Source: Buttiauxella agrestis ATCC 33320 (lineage in GTDB: Bacteria; Pseudomonadota; Gammaproteobacteria; Enterobacterales; Enterobacteriaceae). Taken from it: DNA of 64,000 nucleotides. This document shows, piece after piece, positions 62,296-64,000 of the stretch (the first letter of the stretch is position 1; each line of letters opens with the position of its first letter). The stretch lies in NCBI RefSeq assembly GCF_000735355.1, contig NZ_JMPI01000022.1:482537-546536 (forward strand). The letters run 5' to 3'. The notes beneath the pieces are model-generated. The model was not told where the DNA came from. It made no database searches and saw only the letters and a program-made list of their open reading frames with translations. Both the position numbers and the translations under genes were made by a program.

Positions 62296-62617
62296 CATAA
62301 ACCCTTAATGGATGTTGGAAGTTGTGTCCCTGTGCCAGTGGAATCCGGTCACGGAGTACAGCGTTTTTCGCATATAACATATGAATGAAAATGCAAATGA
62401 GAAATATACGCATTCATATGAATGGTGTAAACATTTGTTACCCTACAAATGAAATGTTGTTTTAAACCTGTATTGAAGAGGGATTTACGGCGTGTAAGGC
62501 AGGTTCGTGACCTGAAGTGTGATAAAGAATTACTGGCTTGTGGTTGAAAGAGAGTGAGTAACTCGCTCATACTCTTACGTTATGCCCGTCACACAATGAA
62601 TAAATAAAGGTAACGTC
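62296..62617. promoter_or_regulatory. Divergent upstream region of fhuE and hinT (about 320 bp)
   Basis: Holds the fhuE promoter with an A+T-rich, Fur-like stretch near 62383-62420 and the hinT promoter on the other side. No reading frame with a plausible ribosome-binding site and homology was seen. Confidence 0.6.
62383..62403 (-). promoter_or_regulatory. Possible Fur box upstream of fhuE
   Basis: gaatgaaaatgcaaatgagaa resembles the repeated NATWAT units of the Fur consensus but is imperfect. Iron control of fhuE is known in E. coli. Confidence 0.45.
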
Positions 62618-62974
62618 ATGGCCGAAGAAACCATTTTCAGCAAAATTATCCGCCGCGAAATTCCGGCAGATATCGTTTATCAAGATGAACTAGTGACTGC
62701 ATTCCGGGATATATCACCGCAGGCACCTACCCACATCCTTATTATTCCTAATATCCTGATCCCAACGGTAAATGATGTCACCGCAGAACATGAGCTGGCT
62801 TTAGGGCGCATGTTAACGGTTGCAGCTAAAATTGCAGAGCAGGAAGGGATTGCCGAAGACGGTTATCGTCTCATCATGAATTGTAATCGTCACGGCGGGC
62901 AAGAGGTTTACCACATACATATGCACCTGCTTGGTGGCCGCGTGCTTGGGCCAATGCTGGCGCATAAAGGATAA
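62618..62974 (+). CDS. hinT: Purine nucleoside phosphoramidase (HIT family)
   Basis: A 118-residue HIT protein. His-phi-His-phi-His motif HIHMH at residues 99-103, catalytic His101. It hydrolyses adenosine phosphoramidates and acyl-AMP derivatives. Four bases before ycfL, in a hinT-ycfL-lpoB unit. Confidence 0.95.
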   Translation: MAEETIFSKIIRREIPADIVYQDELVTAFRDISPQAPTHILIIPNILIPTVNDVTAEHELALGRMLTVAAKIAEQEGIAEDGYRLIMNCNRHGGQEVYHIHMHLLGGRVLGPMLAHKG

Positions 62975-62978
62975 TTTA

Positions 62979-63353
62979 ATGAAAACTAACCCGCTGTTAA
63001 TGCTTCTTCCCTTTGTGCTGATGGTGGGATGTAGCTCCAAACCTGCCATTCCTGTCAACGACAGACAAACACTGGTGATGGAAGCGTCGGTGTTGGCAGC
63101 GGGTATCAGTGCTGAAAGTCCTGAAATTTCAAATGACAACGGCGCCACTGTTTCACGCAGTCAGTTATATAATGAGCAGTCGAAGCCGGTCATTATCAAC
63201 TATCGTTTTTATTGGTATGACGCGAAGGGGTTGGAGATTCATCCTCTGGAACAACCGCGCACGATAACGCTGCCTGCGAAATCCAGCGTTTCGGTGTCAT
63301 CTATAGCCAGTTATCCAGACGCACGTAAAGTCCGTCTTTATCTCTCTTTATAA
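62979..63353 (+). CDS. ycfL: YcfL family lipoprotein
   Basis: A 124-residue lipoprotein: MKTNPLLMLLPFVLMVGC is signal peptide plus lipobox Cys. The mature domain is Ig-like beta-sandwich in feel (YRFYWYDAKGLEIHPLEQP). Function unknown; always next to lpoB. Start at 62979 by homology and signal peptide. Confidence 0.92.
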   Translation: MKTNPLLMLLPFVLMVGCSSKPAIPVNDRQTLVMEASVLAAGISAESPEISNDNGATVSRSQLYNEQSKPVIINYRFYWYDAKGLEIHPLEQPRTITLPAKSSVSVSSIASYPDARKVRLYLSL

Positions 63354-63363
63354 GGGGTGAATT

Positions 63364-64000
63364 TTGATTAAGGGAATCTATCGATATCTGGTTATCCTCG
63401 CTGCAGCGATGATTTTATCCGGGTGTATTAACCGTGGTGAAGCTCCTGCTCCTGTGGAAGAAGTTAAACCGGGTCCACAGCAGCCGATCGAGCCGGTGCC
63501 AACAGTCCCAACGGTGCCAACAGTACCGACTCAACCAGGGCCGATTGAGCAACCACAGCCGACCATTCCTGCAACGCCAAAAGTCCGTACTTACGACTGG
63601 GGTAGCGCCATGCAGCCGATGGTGGGCAAAATGCTGCAAGCCGATGGCGTTACCGCAGGCGGCGTTCTGCTGGTGGATAGTGTAAACAATCACACCAATG
63701 GCTCGCTGCAAACCAGTAAAGCAACCGAGGCTTTACGCGGCGCGTTGGCGAACAACGCTAAATTTACCCTTGTTTCTGCTCAACAACTTTCAATAGCGAA
63801 ACAGGAACTGGGGTTATCGCCACAGGACAGCCTGGGTTCGCGCAGTAAAGCGATTGGTATTGCCCGTAAAGTGGGCGCTCAATATGTGCTTTACAGCAAT
63901 GCCAGCGGTAATGTGAATGCTCCAACGCTGAAAATGCAGTTGATGCTGGTACAGACGGGTGAAATTATTTGGTCAGGAAACGGTGCGGTACAACAGACCC
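63364..64000 (+). CDS. lpoB: Penicillin-binding protein activator LpoB, 3'-truncated by the window edge
   Basis: About 212 residues visible, open to the end of the window. TTG start at 63364 with AGGGGTGA upstream. Signal peptide ends in ILSGC; a Pro-rich linker (PVPTVPTVPTVPTQP) reaches through the periplasm; the folded domain starts near TYDWGSAMQPMVGKM and includes GVLLVDSVNN and QLMLVQTGEIIWSG. It is anchored in the outer membrane and activates PBP1B. Confidence 0.94.
   Translation, partial: MIKGIYRYLVILAAAMILSGCINRGEAPAPVEEVKPGPQQPIEPVPTVPTVPTVPTQPGPIEQPQPTIPATPKVRTYDWGSAMQPMVGKMLQADGVTAGGVLLVDSVNNHTNGSLQTSKATEALRGALANNAKFTLVSAQQLSIAKQELGLSPQDSLGSRSKAIGIARKVGAQYVLYSNASGNVNAPTLKMQLMLVQTGEIIWSGNGAVQQT

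Noticed and set aside
63490..63535. Possible CRISPR or tandem array
   Set aside because: The repeats are nine-base coding units of the LpoB linker with no spacers.

Overview
The window is a chromosomal segment of a member of the Enterobacteriaceae. Most of it follows the gene order of the Escherichia coli K-12 region from ymdB to lpoB (opgCGH, msyB-mdtG-lpxL, solA-bssS-dinI-pyrC, rimJ-yceH-yceM-murJ, the flg cluster, rne-rluC, the yceD-rpmF-plsX-fab cluster, pabC-mltG-tmk-holB-ycfH, ptsG, fhuE, hinT). Proteins are close to their E. coli counterparts but differ by indels (RNase E 1117 versus 1061 residues, FlgK 554 versus 547), and yceI-yceJ are absent between trhO and solA. It is therefore neither E. 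coli nor Salmonella. I cannot fix the genus from sequence alone. Base composition looks close to half G+C.

Region 1 (1-7426) is accessory. It opens inside a ketosynthase gene and continues with a hotdog-fold dehydratase, a FabG-like ketoreductase, a second full ketosynthase and a phosphopantetheinyl transferase. This matches the 3' end of an aryl polyene (APE) pigment cluster (apeO-P-Q-R type). On the opposite strand follows a two-gene arginine-dependent acid-resistance operon, adiC-adiA, with no adiY-like regulator.

Region 2 (7573-29740) is the cell envelope and housekeeping core: ymdB-clsC, osmoregulated periplasmic glucans (opgC, opgGH), yceK, msyB, mdtG, lpxL, trhO, solA, bssS, dinI with a LexA box, pyrC with a PurR-type box, yceB, grxB, mdtH, rimJ-yceH-yceM and murJ. 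A cold-shock-domain protein with an unrecognised C-terminal half lies between murJ and flgN.

Region 3 (30409-41937) is the flagellar rod, hook and ring cluster. flgN-flgM-flgA lie on the minus strand, divergent from flgBCDEFGHIJ and flgKL. An FlhDC-like box sits between flgA and flgB, and sigma-28 promoters precede flgM and flgK.

Region 4 (42096-64000) holds rne with its long leader, rluC, yceF, the ribosomal protein L32 and fatty-acid synthesis cluster, pabC-mltG-tmk-holB-ycfH, ptsG with recognisable CRP, Mlc and SgrS sites, the siderophore receptor fhuE, hinT, ycfL and a 3'-truncated lpoB.

Five REP/BIME-like elements and one full-length ERIC element lie in intergenic gaps. Two REP elements run into coding sequence and form the 3' ends of the phosphopantetheinyl transferase and opgC. 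I found no tRNA, rRNA, insertion sequence, prophage or CRISPR array. I found no convincing wholly new system; the least explained gene is the cold-shock-domain fusion at 29829-30314.
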